Notes under the pieces: generated by a model | The model's database searches: none | Told to the model about the DNA's origin: nothing | Seen by the model: only the letters and a program-made list of their open reading frames with translations | Part shown: piece by piece, positions 15,815 through 25,143 of the stretch | Numbering within the stretch: position 1 is the stretch's first letter | Layout: each line of letters begins with the position of its first letter | DNA from: CAZFHA01 sp964518595 | GTDB lineage: Bacteria > Bacillota > Clostridia > Saccharofermentanales > Saccharofermentanaceae | DNA: 64,000 nt | Assembly (NCBI GenBank): GCA_964518595.1 | Contig: CAZFHA010000020.1 | Coordinates: 4,324 to 68,323, forward strand | Reading direction: 5' to 3' | Translations under genes and position numbers: made by a program

Positions 15815-18571
15815 TCACTCCTTACATTGAAACCAATTTTGCCCCACATTCACCTCAGCTATTAGCGGAACAGATAAATCAATTGCACCCTCCATTGCCT
15901 CTTTGAGCAGCTTAGATGCCTCTTCAATTTGGCTCTGATGGCATTCCACAATCAGTTCATCGTGAACCTGAAGTATAAGCCGGGCATCTAGTCCCGCCTC
16001 TTCCAAAAAATAACTGATCCGATTCATGGCAATCTTTATGATATCCGCAGCCGAACCCTGAACAGGAGTATTCATGGCTGCTCGCTCGCCAAAATTACGT
16101 AAATTACGGTTAGGCGATTTGAGTTCAGTCACGTAGCGCCGACGGCCAAACATTGTCTCTACATAACCCTTATCATAAGCCATTTGTTTCAAGGAATCCA
16201 AGTAGCTTCTAATACGTGGATACTGATCGTAATAATGGGTAATATAGTGATGAGCCTCCTTTAGAGATATACCCAAGTCTTGAGCCAGTCCAAAATCACT
16301 AATCCCATACACAATGCTAAAGTTTACCGTTTTAGCTGCCGCTCTCATAGAAGGTTCCACTTGCTCTGGGGTGACAGAAAATATTCTTGTAGCCGTAGTG
16401 GTATGAATATCTTCTTCTTGTAAGAAAGCTTGGATCATATTCTCATCGCCGGATAAATGCGCCAGGAGACGAAGCTCAATCTGCGAATAATCTGCATCAA
16501 GAAGCACATAGTTTTCTGGTGCAATAAATGCTTTCCGGATTAAGCTGCCGGAATCGCTTCTAATAGGAATATTCTGTAAGTTCGGGTCTGATGAAGACAA
16601 TCTACCTGTACTGGTCATTACTTGAGCAAAATTTGACCGTACTCTGCCATCAGGCTTTATCACTTTTTTAAGTCCTAAGATGAAGGTCGAATCTAGCTTA
16701 GACAATTGACGATATTCTAAAATTTCTCCTACAATTGGGTGGGAATCATGGAGACGGTTAAGCTCATCCACATCTGTGGAATAGCCACCACTGCTATTTT
16801 TGCGGCCTGAGGGCAAACCTAAGTCTTCAAAAAGAATTTGCCCCAGCTGCTTGGGTGAAAGAATATTGAATTCTCTTCCACTTTTTTCATAAATTGACAA
16901 ACTAAGCCGTTCTATCTCCTGAGTAAATTGTTGGTGCAAATGATCTAAAGTAAATTGATCAATTAACACACCTTTACGTTCCATCCGATCAAGATTAAGT
17001 ACCAGAGGCATTTCAATTTGATAGAGTAAGTAATCAATCGCTAACGCTGATATTTCTTTTCTTTGGGCTTTGGCAATCTGCCGATAAAGAAATAGTCGTT
17101 GAGCAGCTGCCTTGAAATCTTCATTCCGATCAGCCTCCCCCGATTCTGCCTCTAATAAAGAATCAATGCTCTGCTCCAGCGCCACAGATTTATTCCCTGT
17201 ACTCTCTTTTGCCCAAAGGGGAAAAGCCTCTTTAGTCGATTGCTCATAGAGGGTTTCAAAGCTTGGAGCTGAACCACTAATCTGGTTCAAAACATAACCG
17301 GCTATTTCAATATCAAAGCAAGATTTGAAAGTAAGTCCTGGTTCTAAAGCCCGAAAACGATTTTTAATCTGGTAGCCAACAACTAAGGATTCAGGCTGAT
17401 TTTCAGGAGCTAAGACAGTTTCAATAATCTTCTGGGCGGTGGAAAACTCTTCCGCTGTAAAAACAAAATAGTTCTCCTTTGAAAAAGCCATCAGAATATA
17501 GAGAGTACCATCAGCTCGCTGAAGGATTTCCATAGCTAATACAAAATTCTTGGCCTTTTTCTCTGAGGCTTCCCGCAAATTAGCCTCAAAGGTTGAAAGC
17601 TGATCGAATAGACCCAGAGGGGGCACCCAATGATCTTCTGTCCCATCTTCTCCAAGGGCAAGGCTCTCCTCACCCTGATCTAATTGCCATTTTTTTATCT
17701 GGCTACGCAGTCCCAAGCGGGTAAAAAACTGCAGAAGCTCCGACTGATTTTGCGGCAGTAAAGTGAGCTGATCTACGGTAAAGGAAATTGGGGCTTGGCA
17801 GTTAATTTTAGCCAAGTCATAAGACAGATAGGCCATTTCCCGATCTTCTAATAACTTTTTTTGTAGACCAGCTGACAGTTCATCGATATGCTGATAAATC
17901 CTATCAAGGTTACCAAAACGACTAACCAAATCAATGGCGCCCTTTTCACCTATTCCCCGCACGCCTGGAATGTTATCACTGGGATCACCCATAATTGCCT
18001 TAAGAGTAATAAATTCTTCCGGCGTTGTCTTATATCTTTCAAGGAGTGCCTTTGCATCGTATATCTCTGTGGTGGTTTTACCCGCCTTTGTTGCCGGCAT
18101 AATTACCACAGTATTATCATCAATCAATTGAAAGTCATCTTTATCTCCGCTTAAGATATAGACGGAAAATCCTGCCGCTTCACCTTGAGCCGCAAGGGTT
18201 CCGATCAGGTCATCAGCCTCATAACCGGGTAGTTCATAACGCGGCAGCCCTAAGGCATCCAGAGCCTCTTTTAAAAGGGGCATTTGAATGGCCAACTCAT
18301 CCGGCATGCCTTTACGTTTCGCCTTATAACCATCATACATTTCATGGCGAAAGGTCTTCTCCCGCACATCAAACAAAGTACAAATATGGGTGGGCTTAAG
18401 CTCATCCAGATACTTCCAAAGAGTATTTAAGTAAGTATTTAAAGCACCGGTAGGTGTACCGTCTGGCGCCGTAAGACTGCTTCTACCTGCCATGGCAAAG
18501 TAGGAACGGTTGATGATACTATTACCATCGACCAATAATAGTCGCTTGGCAGGTAAAGATAAATCAGTCAT
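15815..18571 (-). CDS. polA: DNA polymerase I
   Basis: The 918-residue family A polymerase fills gaps in repair and Okazaki-fragment processing. Residues 1-300 are the 5'-3' exonuclease (LLLVDGNSIINRSYFA, GYEADDLIGTLA, GDKDDFQLID, GDPSDNIPGVRGIGEKGA). The middle region has lost the proofreading exonuclease acids: where an active enzyme has an Asp-x-Glu motif, it reads FVLAMEILQ. As in Taq and Bacillus enzymes, it therefore probably lacks 3'-5' exonuclease. The polymerase domain shows DADYSQIELRLLAHLSGD, AKTVNFSIVYGIS and LQVHDELIVE. AGGAGG precedes the ATG; the activase gene ends 13 bases upstream. Confidence 0.98.
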   Translation of the reverse strand: MTDLSLPAKRLLLVDGNSIINRSYFAMAGRSSLTAPDGTPTGALNTYLNTLWKYLDELKPTHICTLFDVREKTFRHEMYDGYKAKRKGMPDELAIQMPLLKEALDALGLPRYELPGYEADDLIGTLAAQGEAAGFSVYILSGDKDDFQLIDDNTVVIMPATKAGKTTTEIYDAKALLERYKTTPEEFITLKAIMGDPSDNIPGVRGIGEKGAIDLVSRFGNLDRIYQHIDELSAGLQKKLLEDREMAYLSYDLAKINCQAPISFTVDQLTLLPQNQSELLQFFTRLGLRSQIKKWQLDQGEESLALGEDGTEDHWVPPLGLFDQLSTFEANLREASEKKAKNFVLAMEILQRADGTLYILMAFSKENYFVFTAEEFSTAQKIIETVLAPENQPESLVVGYQIKNRFRALEPGLTFKSCFDIEIAGYVLNQISGSAPSFETLYEQSTKEAFPLWAKESTGNKSVALEQSIDSLLEAESGEADRNEDFKAAAQRLFLYRQIAKAQRKEISALAIDYLLYQIEMPLVLNLDRMERKGVLIDQFTLDHLHQQFTQEIERLSLSIYEKSGREFNILSPKQLGQILFEDLGLPSGRKNSSGGYSTDVDELNRLHDSHPIVGEILEYRQLSKLDSTFILGLKKVIKPDGRVRSNFAQVMTSTGRLSSSDPNLQNIPIRSDSGSLIRKAFIAPENYVLLDADYSQIELRLLAHLSGDENMIQAFLQEEDIHTTTATRIFSVTPEQVEPSMRAAAKTVNFSIVYGISDFGLAQDLGISLKEAHHYITHYYDQYPRIRSYLDSLKQMAYDKGYVETMFGRRRYVTELKSPNRNLRNFGERAAMNTPVQGSAADIIKIAMNRISYFLEEAGLDARLILQVHDELIVECHQSQIEEASKLLKEAMEGAIDLSVPLIAEVNVGQNWFQCKE

Positions 18572-18584
18572 ACGACGCCTCCTT

Positions 18585-21500
18585 TTACTCTACTGACGGT
18601 TCGGTTTTCTGGTGCTGCAGATGTGCGGTACTTATCATAAGTTTGATACGATTTAGTTGGTTGGCTTCGCTGGCACCCGGATCATAATCAATGGGAACAA
18701 TATTAGATTGTGGGAACTGGCGGCGCAACTCCTTTATCATCCCTTTACCGGTTACATGATTAGGAAGGCAGGCAAAAGGTTGGGCACAAATTATATTTGG
18801 CACTCCACTTTCGATTAGCTCAATCATTTCTGCCGTTAAGAACCATCCCTCACCACAAGAATTACCACAGGACAAGACTGACTCAGCTTTATCCGCCAGA
18901 TGGCGAATAGGAACCGGGAGCTGGAACTTCCCTGTCCGCTTTAGTTCTTTGACAATATGACGCCGGTATCCCTCCAAAATATCAATACCTCGTTGGCTAA
19001 TAAAGGCGGCTTTTGCTCCCGTTCCCAGGTTTTGGTATTTCCAGCCGGGATTATAAAAACAGTATAGGAAAAAGTCTAGTAGACCCGGTAAGACGGCTTC
19101 ACAGCCTTCTCTCTCAATAATATCAACCACATGATTGTTTGCATCGGGCTGAAACTTAACCAGAATTTCACCCACTACACCCACTCTGGGCTTTCGCTCA
19201 ATGTCCTGCATGGGAAAGGCATCAAAAGCGGCGATAGTCTGATCGACTAAGTGTTTGAATGAGCGAATGGAGCGCTTGGTTTTAGCTTCCTGTAGCAGAT
19301 CCTCAAGAAGTTTTTGGGCTGCCTCCTGATCTTTTTCACTACGGACTTTACGTGTAACCTGATCCATATTATACTCTGCGGTCAAATCTGAGAATTTACC
19401 CGCCCGGTTGAAGTAGCGGATACCTCTCTGATTCCAGTACTGATAAAGGGCATTAGCCGCTCCGGGAATTGTCTCATAGGGTCTCACACGCAGCAGGAGC
19501 GTAGACAAAAGATCCCCATAGCAAATGGCCTGCAAGGCATGATGAAGCATAGGCAGAGTGAATTTCATGCCTGGGTTGCCTTCCAGTCCCTGCACGGATA
19601 AGGCTATTACCGGAACTTGAGGAAAACCGGCTTCCTTTAAAGCCTTACGCAAGAACGCTACATAGTTCGTGGCTCGGCATCCACCACCAGTTTGGGTAAT
19701 AAGTACAGAGGTCGCATCTGGATCAGCACCACCACTGATGAAGGCATTAACCAATTGACCGATAACTACAATTGTCGGATAGCAAGCATCGTTATTGACA
19801 AAACGCAAGCCACATTCGACGTCGGCGGTGGTTGCTTCTTTCAAGAGCTTAAGTCGATAATCATAGCTACGTAGTACTGCCTCGACAAACTCAAATTGAA
19901 TAGGAGCCATTTGCGGAGCCAGCAAGGTGTGAGTCTTCTTATGTTCTTTTGTAAAAGGAATCCGGCCAATGGTATAACTCTGAGAGTGCTTGGCGGTAGG
20001 CTTCTTGCCTGCCCGCTCGTCCATTGCTACCTTTAGTGAACGAATTCGTATTCTGGCCGCACCTAAATTACTGACTTCATCAATCTTTAGCAAGGTATAG
20101 AGCTTACCTTTAGACTCTAATATTTCCTGTACCTGATCCGTAGTTACCGCATCAAGTCCACAGCCGAAGGAGTTAAGCTGGATGAGTTCTAAATTGTCTT
20201 CTTCCGCTACCACTGCAGCAGCTTCATAAAGTCGTGTATGGTAAGTCCACTGATCTACCACCCGGATTGGGCGCTGCATGAAGCCGGGTATAGCTACACT
20301 GTCTTCAGTCAAAACCGCTAATCCCAGAGTATTAATCATTTCGGGAATACCGTGATGGATTTCAGGATCGCAGTGGTAAGGACGCCCAGCTAAGACAACC
20401 CCCTTCTGACCTGATTGCCTAAGTTCTTCCATCACTTCCTGACCCCGGCTGCGAATCTCAGCTTTGTAAGCATCATATTCGGCATCACCGGCCTCAATGG
20501 CAGCCAAGGCTTCATTAAAGCTAACTTTTTCCTCAGCAAAAACTTCTGTCAAACGCTCAGCCAATTTGCGATTATTATCAATAGGCAAAAAGGGATTGAG
20601 AAAACGAACATTCTTCTCCTGTAAGTTTTCCACATTGTTCTTAATTACTTCCGGATAGGATGCAACAATCGGACAATTAAAGTGATTGTTTGCACCGGGG
20701 TTCTCCCTTCGCTCATAGGGAATATCTGGATAAAAAATCGTTGGCACGCCCTTTTCAATTAAATCCTCAATGTGCCCGTGAACCAGCTTAGCTGGGTAGC
20801 AGACACTTTCGGAGGGAATTGAGTCCATGCCTTTCTCAAACAGCTTATGATCGGAACGCGCTGATAGCACTACCTGAAAACCGAGTTTGGTTAGAATCGT
20901 GAACCAGAAAGGGTAGTTTTCATATTGGTTCAGCACCCGAGGAATACCAATTCTTCCTCGCGGAGCCTGATCCAGAGGTAGTGGTTTATAGGCAAAGGTT
21001 CGCTTGTATTTATATTCAAATAGATTAGGTAAGGGTTCAGCCTGAGCTTCTACCCCTGCTCCTCGGTCACATCGGTTCCCAGAAACAAAACGGCTACCAT
21101 TAGAAAAGGTTGAAATAGTTAATCGGCAGTGGTTACCACAAAGTTTACAGGTAGACATCTCAGTTCCCATAGTAAAACTATCAAGCTCAGCAATGCCTAG
21201 TACGGTTGACGTTTTAGAGGTATCGCTACAGCGGGCACGAGCGATTAGTGCCGCACCAAAGGCCCCCATCAAACCAGCTACATTAGGACGAATCACTTCA
21301 CGTTTGGAAACCAGTTCGAAGCAACGTAAAATAGCGTCATTTAAGAAGGTTCCTCCTTGAACAACAATATGCTCCCCTAACTGGGAAGTATCACGAATCT
21401 TGATAACTTTATAAAGAGCATTTCGTACTACTGAGTAAGATAGACCTGCGGAAATATCCCCTACCGTAGCGCCCTCTTTCTGCGCCTGTTTCACTTTAGA

Positions 21501-22967
21501 GTTCATGAAAACCGTGCAGCGAGTACCGAGGTCTACGGGGTTCTGGGCGGCTAAGGCTTCCAGTGAGAAAGTATGTGCATTCATTTGCAGATTCTCCGCA
21601 AAGGTCTGAATGAATGAACCACAACCAGAAGAGCAAGCCTCATTCAGCATAATTGAATCAATAACGCCGTCCTTAATGTGCATACACTTCATATCCTGCC
21701 CACCGATGTCAATAATGAAATCAACCTCTGGGCAGAAGAAACGCGCAGACTGAAAGTGAGCCATGGTTTCGATCTCACCTTCATCTAGACGTAAGGCCGC
21801 TCTGATTATACTCTCGCCATAGCCAGTTACACAGCTATTGGCAATATAGGCCGTAGAAGGTAGCTGCTGATAGAGCTCCTTTAAAATTTTAACGGCACTT
21901 TTAACCGGATTGCCTTTATTGCTGCCATAAAAGGTATAGATCAACTGGCCGTCCTGATCAATCAGCACAGCTTTGGTGGTGGTGCTACCGGCATCAATAC
22001 CTAGAAAACAAGGCCCACTGGCTGTACTGATATCAAAAAGTTCCACGGAAGCACGAGCATGTCGTTCATCAAAAGCCAAGCGTTCCTCTTCATCGGCAAA
22101 CAGGGGCGGTATACGAATGATATCCGCATTATGTTCCCCGGTCTGGGAAAAGGCTTCGATAATCTCTGTAAGCTTTACCACTCTGCCCGAAGCCGCCAAA
22201 GCCGCCCCTATCGCCACATAAAGCTGGGCATTCTCTGGCAAAACAAAGGAAGATACATTCTCTTCCAAGGTTCGTTCAAAGGCTTTACGTAACTGAGAAT
22301 TAAAATGCAGCGGACCGCCTAAAAAGGCAACGTGACCCTTGATCGGTCGCCCACAAGCCAGACCAGCGATGGTCTGATTCACCACAGCCTGAAAAATCGA
22401 GGCTGCCAGATCAGACTTAGCCGCTCCTTCATTAATCAGCGGCTGCAAATCACTCTTAGCAAAAACACCACAACGGGAAGCAATGGTGTAGATGGTATTG
22501 TAATCCTTAGCCAGATCATTCAGCCCATCGGCATCGGTCTGCAGGAGGGTTGCCATCTGATCAATAAAGGCACCGGTTCCCCCGGCACAAGTTCCATTCA
22601 TCCGTTGTTCAGGCACGGGGTGAAGGTAGGTTATTTTGGCATCCTCACCACCAAGTTCAATAATAATATCCGTCTCCGGGTGGTACTTACTAATAGCTAC
22701 CGTCTCAGCGATTACCTCTTGAACAAAATCTAAATCAAGCCAATTAGCCACTGATAATCCACCGGAGCCGGTAAGGGCAATCTGCAAAGAAAGATCGGGG
22801 TAAGCTTGGTTTAAGTCTCTAAAAGCATTAATAAGTTCGCCACGAATATTGGAATGATGACGACGATACTGTTCGTAAACCATCTCATCTTGTTTTAAAA
22901 GTACGATTTTAACTGTTGTAGAGCCAATATCTAGACCTAGTTTATATTCCGTTTTGGGACTTTGCAT
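18585..22967 (-). CDS. Giant 2-hydroxyacyl-CoA dehydratase activase-like protein
   Basis: About 1460 residues. Two BadF/BadG/BcrA/BcrD-type ATPase domains come first: GLDIGSTTVK at about 11-20 with Cys127 in GTCAGGTGAFID, and GIDAGSTTTK at about 323-332 with Cys445 and Cys449 in ACSSGCGSF. These cysteines bind the [4Fe-4S] cluster shared by activase subunits. A CoA-activase-associated DUF2229 domain follows from about 660 (IGIPRVLNQYENYPFWF). The C-terminal part resembles the dehydratase component (ECGLRFVNNDACYPT, TGGGCRATNYVAF). Such long fusions are common in clostridia and lack an assigned substrate. A longer frame reaches 23096, but AAAGGTG places the start at 22967. It overlaps the upstream gene by 26 bases. 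Confidence 0.9.
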   Translation of the reverse strand: MQSPKTEYKLGLDIGSTTVKIVLLKQDEMVYEQYRRHHSNIRGELINAFRDLNQAYPDLSLQIALTGSGGLSVANWLDLDFVQEVIAETVAISKYHPETDIIIELGGEDAKITYLHPVPEQRMNGTCAGGTGAFIDQMATLLQTDADGLNDLAKDYNTIYTIASRCGVFAKSDLQPLINEGAAKSDLAASIFQAVVNQTIAGLACGRPIKGHVAFLGGPLHFNSQLRKAFERTLEENVSSFVLPENAQLYVAIGAALAASGRVVKLTEIIEAFSQTGEHNADIIRIPPLFADEEERLAFDERHARASVELFDISTASGPCFLGIDAGSTTTKAVLIDQDGQLIYTFYGSNKGNPVKSAVKILKELYQQLPSTAYIANSCVTGYGESIIRAALRLDEGEIETMAHFQSARFFCPEVDFIIDIGGQDMKCMHIKDGVIDSIMLNEACSSGCGSFIQTFAENLQMNAHTFSLEALAAQNPVDLGTRCTVFMNSKVKQAQKEGATVGDISAGLSYSVVRNALYKVIKIRDTSQLGEHIVVQGGTFLNDAILRCFELVSKREVIRPNVAGLMGAFGAALIARARCSDTSKTSTVLGIAELDSFTMGTEMSTCKLCGNHCRLTISTFSNGSRFVSGNRCDRGAGVEAQAEPLPNLFEYKYKRTFAYKPLPLDQAPRGRIGIPRVLNQYENYPFWFTILTKLGFQVVLSARSDHKLFEKGMDSIPSESVCYPAKLVHGHIEDLIEKGVPTIFYPDIPYERRENPGANNHFNCPIVASYPEVIKNNVENLQEKNVRFLNPFLPIDNNRKLAERLTEVFAEEKVSFNEALAAIEAGDAEYDAYKAEIRSRGQEVMEELRQSGQKGVVLAGRPYHCDPEIHHGIPEMINTLGLAVLTEDSVAIPGFMQRPIRVVDQWTYHTRLYEAAAVVAEEDNLELIQLNSFGCGLDAVTTDQVQEILESKGKLYTLLKIDEVSNLGAARIRIRSLKVAMDERAGKKPTAKHSQSYTIGRIPFTKEHKKTHTLLAPQMAPIQFEFVEAVLRSYDYRLKLLKEATTADVECGLRFVNNDACYPTIVVIGQLVNAFISGGADPDATSVLITQTGGGCRATNYVAFLRKALKEAGFPQVPVIALSVQGLEGNPGMKFTLPMLHHALQAICYGDLLSTLLLRVRPYETIPGAANALYQYWNQRGIRYFNRAGKFSDLTAEYNMDQVTRKVRSEKDQEAAQKLLEDLLQEAKTKRSIRSFKHLVDQTIAAFDAFPMQDIERKPRVGVVGEILVKFQPDANNHVVDIIEREGCEAVLPGLLDFFLYCFYNPGWKYQNLGTGAKAAFISQRGIDILEGYRRHIVKELKRTGKFQLPVPIRHLADKAESVLSCGNSCGEGWFLTAEMIELIESGVPNIICAQPFACLPNHVTGKGMIKELRRQFPQSNIVPIDYDPGASEANQLNRIKLMISTAHLQHQKTEPSVE

Positions 22968-24060
22968 TCTTTTCACCTTTTCTGTTCGTATTCTGATCAG
23001 GTGGTGCTTTTTTCGGACGCTTAGATGGCACCGGTTTCGAAGAACCTGATGCCTGTTCAGACTTCTTTGTATTCTTTTTGGATGAAGCAGCGTCATTCAC
23101 ACCACCTAAAGTGGAGTTGGTTACCGTAGTTGATGCCTCGGAAGGAACTACGGTAGTAGGATTATCCACTGAAGCCGTCTTTTTCGGTTGGCTCGTGGTG
23201 GCAGGATCTTTCTTAGGAGAAGATTCTGCCTTAGGGGAAGCAGACTTTTTCGTATTGGAAACCGTTTTGGAAGAAACGGGGGCAACAGCTCCTAAAGGAG
23301 TGACTTCCACCGTTACCGGATTAGGCGGTAAGGGCGAACCTGCCGGCATGACCGCTACAGATATTCTCGTAACTTCAGAAGGATTGTTCTTCCCCCGTCT
23401 ACGACGGCCAGGCAATCGTTGTTCATCTGACCCTTGACGAAGTCTTGACTCTTCCTGAAGCTGGCGCATTTTCTCCTTAGCGTCAGACAGCTTAGAAGTG
23501 CGATAGCCCTTGCTACCAAAAATGCGGATACGAAATTTAGGTTCCAGCGCCAACTTAAGAGGCGCGTCCGGAATACCTGCAGCAAAATTATAGGGTTCAT
23601 TTCTATAGTCACTGGCAGTCAAATGCAAAGCAGTTAATGCTTTAGCCAGATTCTTGTCATAGTTAGAATAGTCACCCTCTACCCCGATTAATAGTGGCAG
23701 ACCACTAAAATTAATTCGGATATAGGGTAAGGAATCTACCAGAATCAGATGAAGAGCTAATAGTTTCAGGTAATTCTCTAAAGCGAGAAAATCCTGATCG
23801 CACAATAGAGCTACACTCTCCTCTTCTGCTATAAGATTCACATCAGAAAACTCATTCTCAAAGCCTCTGGACCAAAGATGATACATTTGCCGAAATACCT
23901 CGCGGGAAAACTCAGAATAGTCTTTCGCCAGGGGGCGGGCAAGAAGTGCATCCCGCATTTCATAAAGCAAAGTTAAACAGGCCTCTTCCCCAGAAACGGG
24001 AATGCTGGACCATTTCAAGTATGCTGCAATATCTAGTGCATTATAGCGATAATTTTTCAT
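22942..24060 (-). CDS. Unknown protein with Pro/Ser/Lys-rich tail
   Basis: A 372-residue protein that I do not recognise. Residues 1-190 look folded, rich in Leu, Tyr and acidic residues, with a hydrophobic helix (LKLLALHLILVDSLPYI). After an Arg-rich patch (LPGRRRRGKNN) comes a disordered tail of about 150 residues dominated by Ser, Thr, Pro, Lys and Ala. A frame 5 codons longer opens with TTG, but GGAG lies 8 bases before the ATG at 24060, so that is taken. Its stop overlaps the activase start by 26 bases, so the two are coupled. The basic tail suggests binding to nucleic acid or membrane, as inference only. Confidence 0.6.
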   Translation of the reverse strand: MKNYRYNALDIAAYLKWSSIPVSGEEACLTLLYEMRDALLARPLAKDYSEFSREVFRQMYHLWSRGFENEFSDVNLIAEEESVALLCDQDFLALENYLKLLALHLILVDSLPYIRINFSGLPLLIGVEGDYSNYDKNLAKALTALHLTASDYRNEPYNFAAGIPDAPLKLALEPKFRIRIFGSKGYRTSKLSDAKEKMRQLQEESRLRQGSDEQRLPGRRRRGKNNPSEVTRISVAVMPAGSPLPPNPVTVEVTPLGAVAPVSSKTVSNTKKSASPKAESSPKKDPATTSQPKKTASVDNPTTVVPSEASTTVTNSTLGGVNDAASSKKNTKKSEQASGSSKPVPSKRPKKAPPDQNTNRKGEKNAKSQNGI

Positions 24061-24131
24061 ACTAGTAGTCTCCAATCGGCTCAGCCTGATTCAACTTGTA
24101 ATTATAACATAGCTACCTAAAAAGTAGTGCT

Positions 24132-24184
24132 AAAAAAACAAAATCCGCCCCAGATAAATCTGAAACGGATAAAAGTCTATCCGA
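24132..24184 (-). terminator. Terminator, possibly an attenuator, after the 87-aa gene
   Basis: On the minus strand, ATCCG(ttt)CAGAT-tt-ATCTG(ggg)CGGAT spans 24171-24144 and is followed by a U-rich tract (24143-24132). The ttt and ggg can form G-U pairs, giving a 13-bp stem. Just before it, CGGATA (24179-24184) can pair with TATCCG (24167-24172), which would break the terminator stem. The two structures exclude each other, as in attenuators. It lies between the 87-aa gene and the unknown-activase-polA cluster. Confidence 0.7.
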
Positions 24185-24191
24185 AAAAAAC

Positions 24192-24455
24192 TTATACTTC
24201 GTCAGTCTCTACCGGAGCACCAAAAAGATTCAATCTGAAAAGCAGAGATTCATCTTCTGGGTTAGAGCAATAAACCTTAGCATTAACTAACTTACCACCC
24301 TCAATCAAATTCATCAGGCCGGCAATCTGGCTAAGCTTGCTCTTCAGGTTAAAACGGTCACCCTCATCTGTAATGAGCATGACTTCACCCTTACATTGAT
24401 CCAGAGCAGACATAAATGCGACGACATCAACATTGTTCAAGTTAAACGCTTTCAT
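24192..24455 (-). CDS. Conserved-looking 87-aa protein of unknown function
   Basis: An 87-residue, acidic, soluble protein (MKAFNLNNVDVVAFMSALDQ at the N-terminus), with a pattern of strands and helices but no motif that I can name. It has a very good AGGAGGT site 8 bases before the ATG, a strong promoter and a leader made almost wholly of two stem-loops. A terminator follows. These point to a well-expressed, separately regulated gene. I have seen similar short proteins called by unreliable names in clostridial genomes, so I leave it unnamed. Confidence 0.7.
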   Translation of the reverse strand: MKAFNLNNVDVVAFMSALDQCKGEVMLITDEGDRFNLKSKLSQIAGLMNLIEGGKLVNAKVYCSNPEDESLLFRLNLFGAPVETDEV

Positions 24456-24474
24456 AAGTCATACCTCCTAAATA

Positions 24475-24537
24475 GAGATACTCCATATTCCTAGTATCTC
24501 CAACAAAATTTACTGACGGTTATCAAAAATAACTGTC
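24475..24537 (-). promoter_or_regulatory. Two stem-loops filling the leader of the 87-aa gene
   Basis: On the minus strand the predicted transcript opens at about 24537 directly into a 9-bp hairpin (GACAGTTAT-tttttg-type loop-ATAACCGTC, 24515-24537, one G-U pair). A second perfect 8-bp hairpin follows (GAGATACT at 24493-24500 with AGTATCTC at 24475-24482). It ends 6 bases before the ribosome site at 24462-24468. Confidence 0.6.
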
Positions 24538-24543
24538 AATCAA

Positions 24544-24572
24544 ATTATAGCATAAGACATTTCACATAGCAA
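24544..24572 (-). promoter_or_regulatory. Promoter of the 87-aa gene
   Basis: On the minus strand, TTGCTA (24567-24572), a 17-base spacer and TATAAT (24544-24549) with an extended TGC make a strong sigma-70/A-type promoter. Confidence 0.8.
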
Positions 24573-24632
24573 GAAATTCTTTAGATGTTTTGCACATAAA
24601 TTAACATTCATTTTTGTTCATATTGACAACAG

Positions 24633-25130
24633 CTATTTCCGACGGCGATAATGACAAACGGAGAAACGATATCCCTTTATTGAGTCAATCGGCTCTTCTT
24701 CCGCTACTTTTTCCCAGTCCTCAAGCTGATCTAAGTTGGGAAAAAACGCATCAGCCATAAAGGCATAATCAATCTTGCTCACAATGACCTCTTCGCAATC
24801 GGGCAATAACTGTTTATAAACCTCTTCACCGCCAATAATGAAAATAGCGTCATCCTTATGTTTCTCTTGATAGTCCTTAAGCTCAGCTACAGAATGGAGA
24901 ACAATCGCCCCTTCCTTAGCAAAATCAGAATTGCGGCTTAATATCAGATTATCTCGCCCCGGCAGAAGTTTTTGCCCGGGGAAGGTTAGCAAAGTCTTTC
25001 GCCCATAGACTATGGGGTGACCCAAGGTATAATAACGAAAAACTTGTTTCTGATCCTCTGGCAAACTGACCAGCAGTTCACCCTTATAGCCAATTCCCCA
25101 GTTTCGATCTACAGCTACAATGGCTTTCAT
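24633..25130 (-). CDS. folA: Dihydrofolate reductase
   Basis: Reduces dihydrofolate with NADPH, regenerating the folate used by ThyA just upstream. The 165-residue protein has the family start AIVAVDRNWGIGYKGELLVSLPED, with the catalytic acid in LPED, then VYGRKTLLTFPG, LILSRN and FIIGGEEVYKQLLP. The open frame reaches 25181, but AAGGAGG at about 25134-25140 and the normal N-terminus place the start at 25130. It begins 13 bases after the thyA stop, so the two are co-translated. No terminator is obvious in the first bases after its stop; the next promoter is at 24544-24572. Confidence 0.95.
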   Translation of the reverse strand: MKAIVAVDRNWGIGYKGELLVSLPEDQKQVFRYYTLGHPIVYGRKTLLTFPGQKLLPGRDNLILSRNSDFAKEGAIVLHSVAELKDYQEKHKDDAIFIIGGEEVYKQLLPDCEEVIVSKIDYAFMADAFFPNLDQLEDWEKVAEEEPIDSIKGYRFSVCHYRRRK

Positions 25131-25143
25131 AGCCGCCTCCTTC

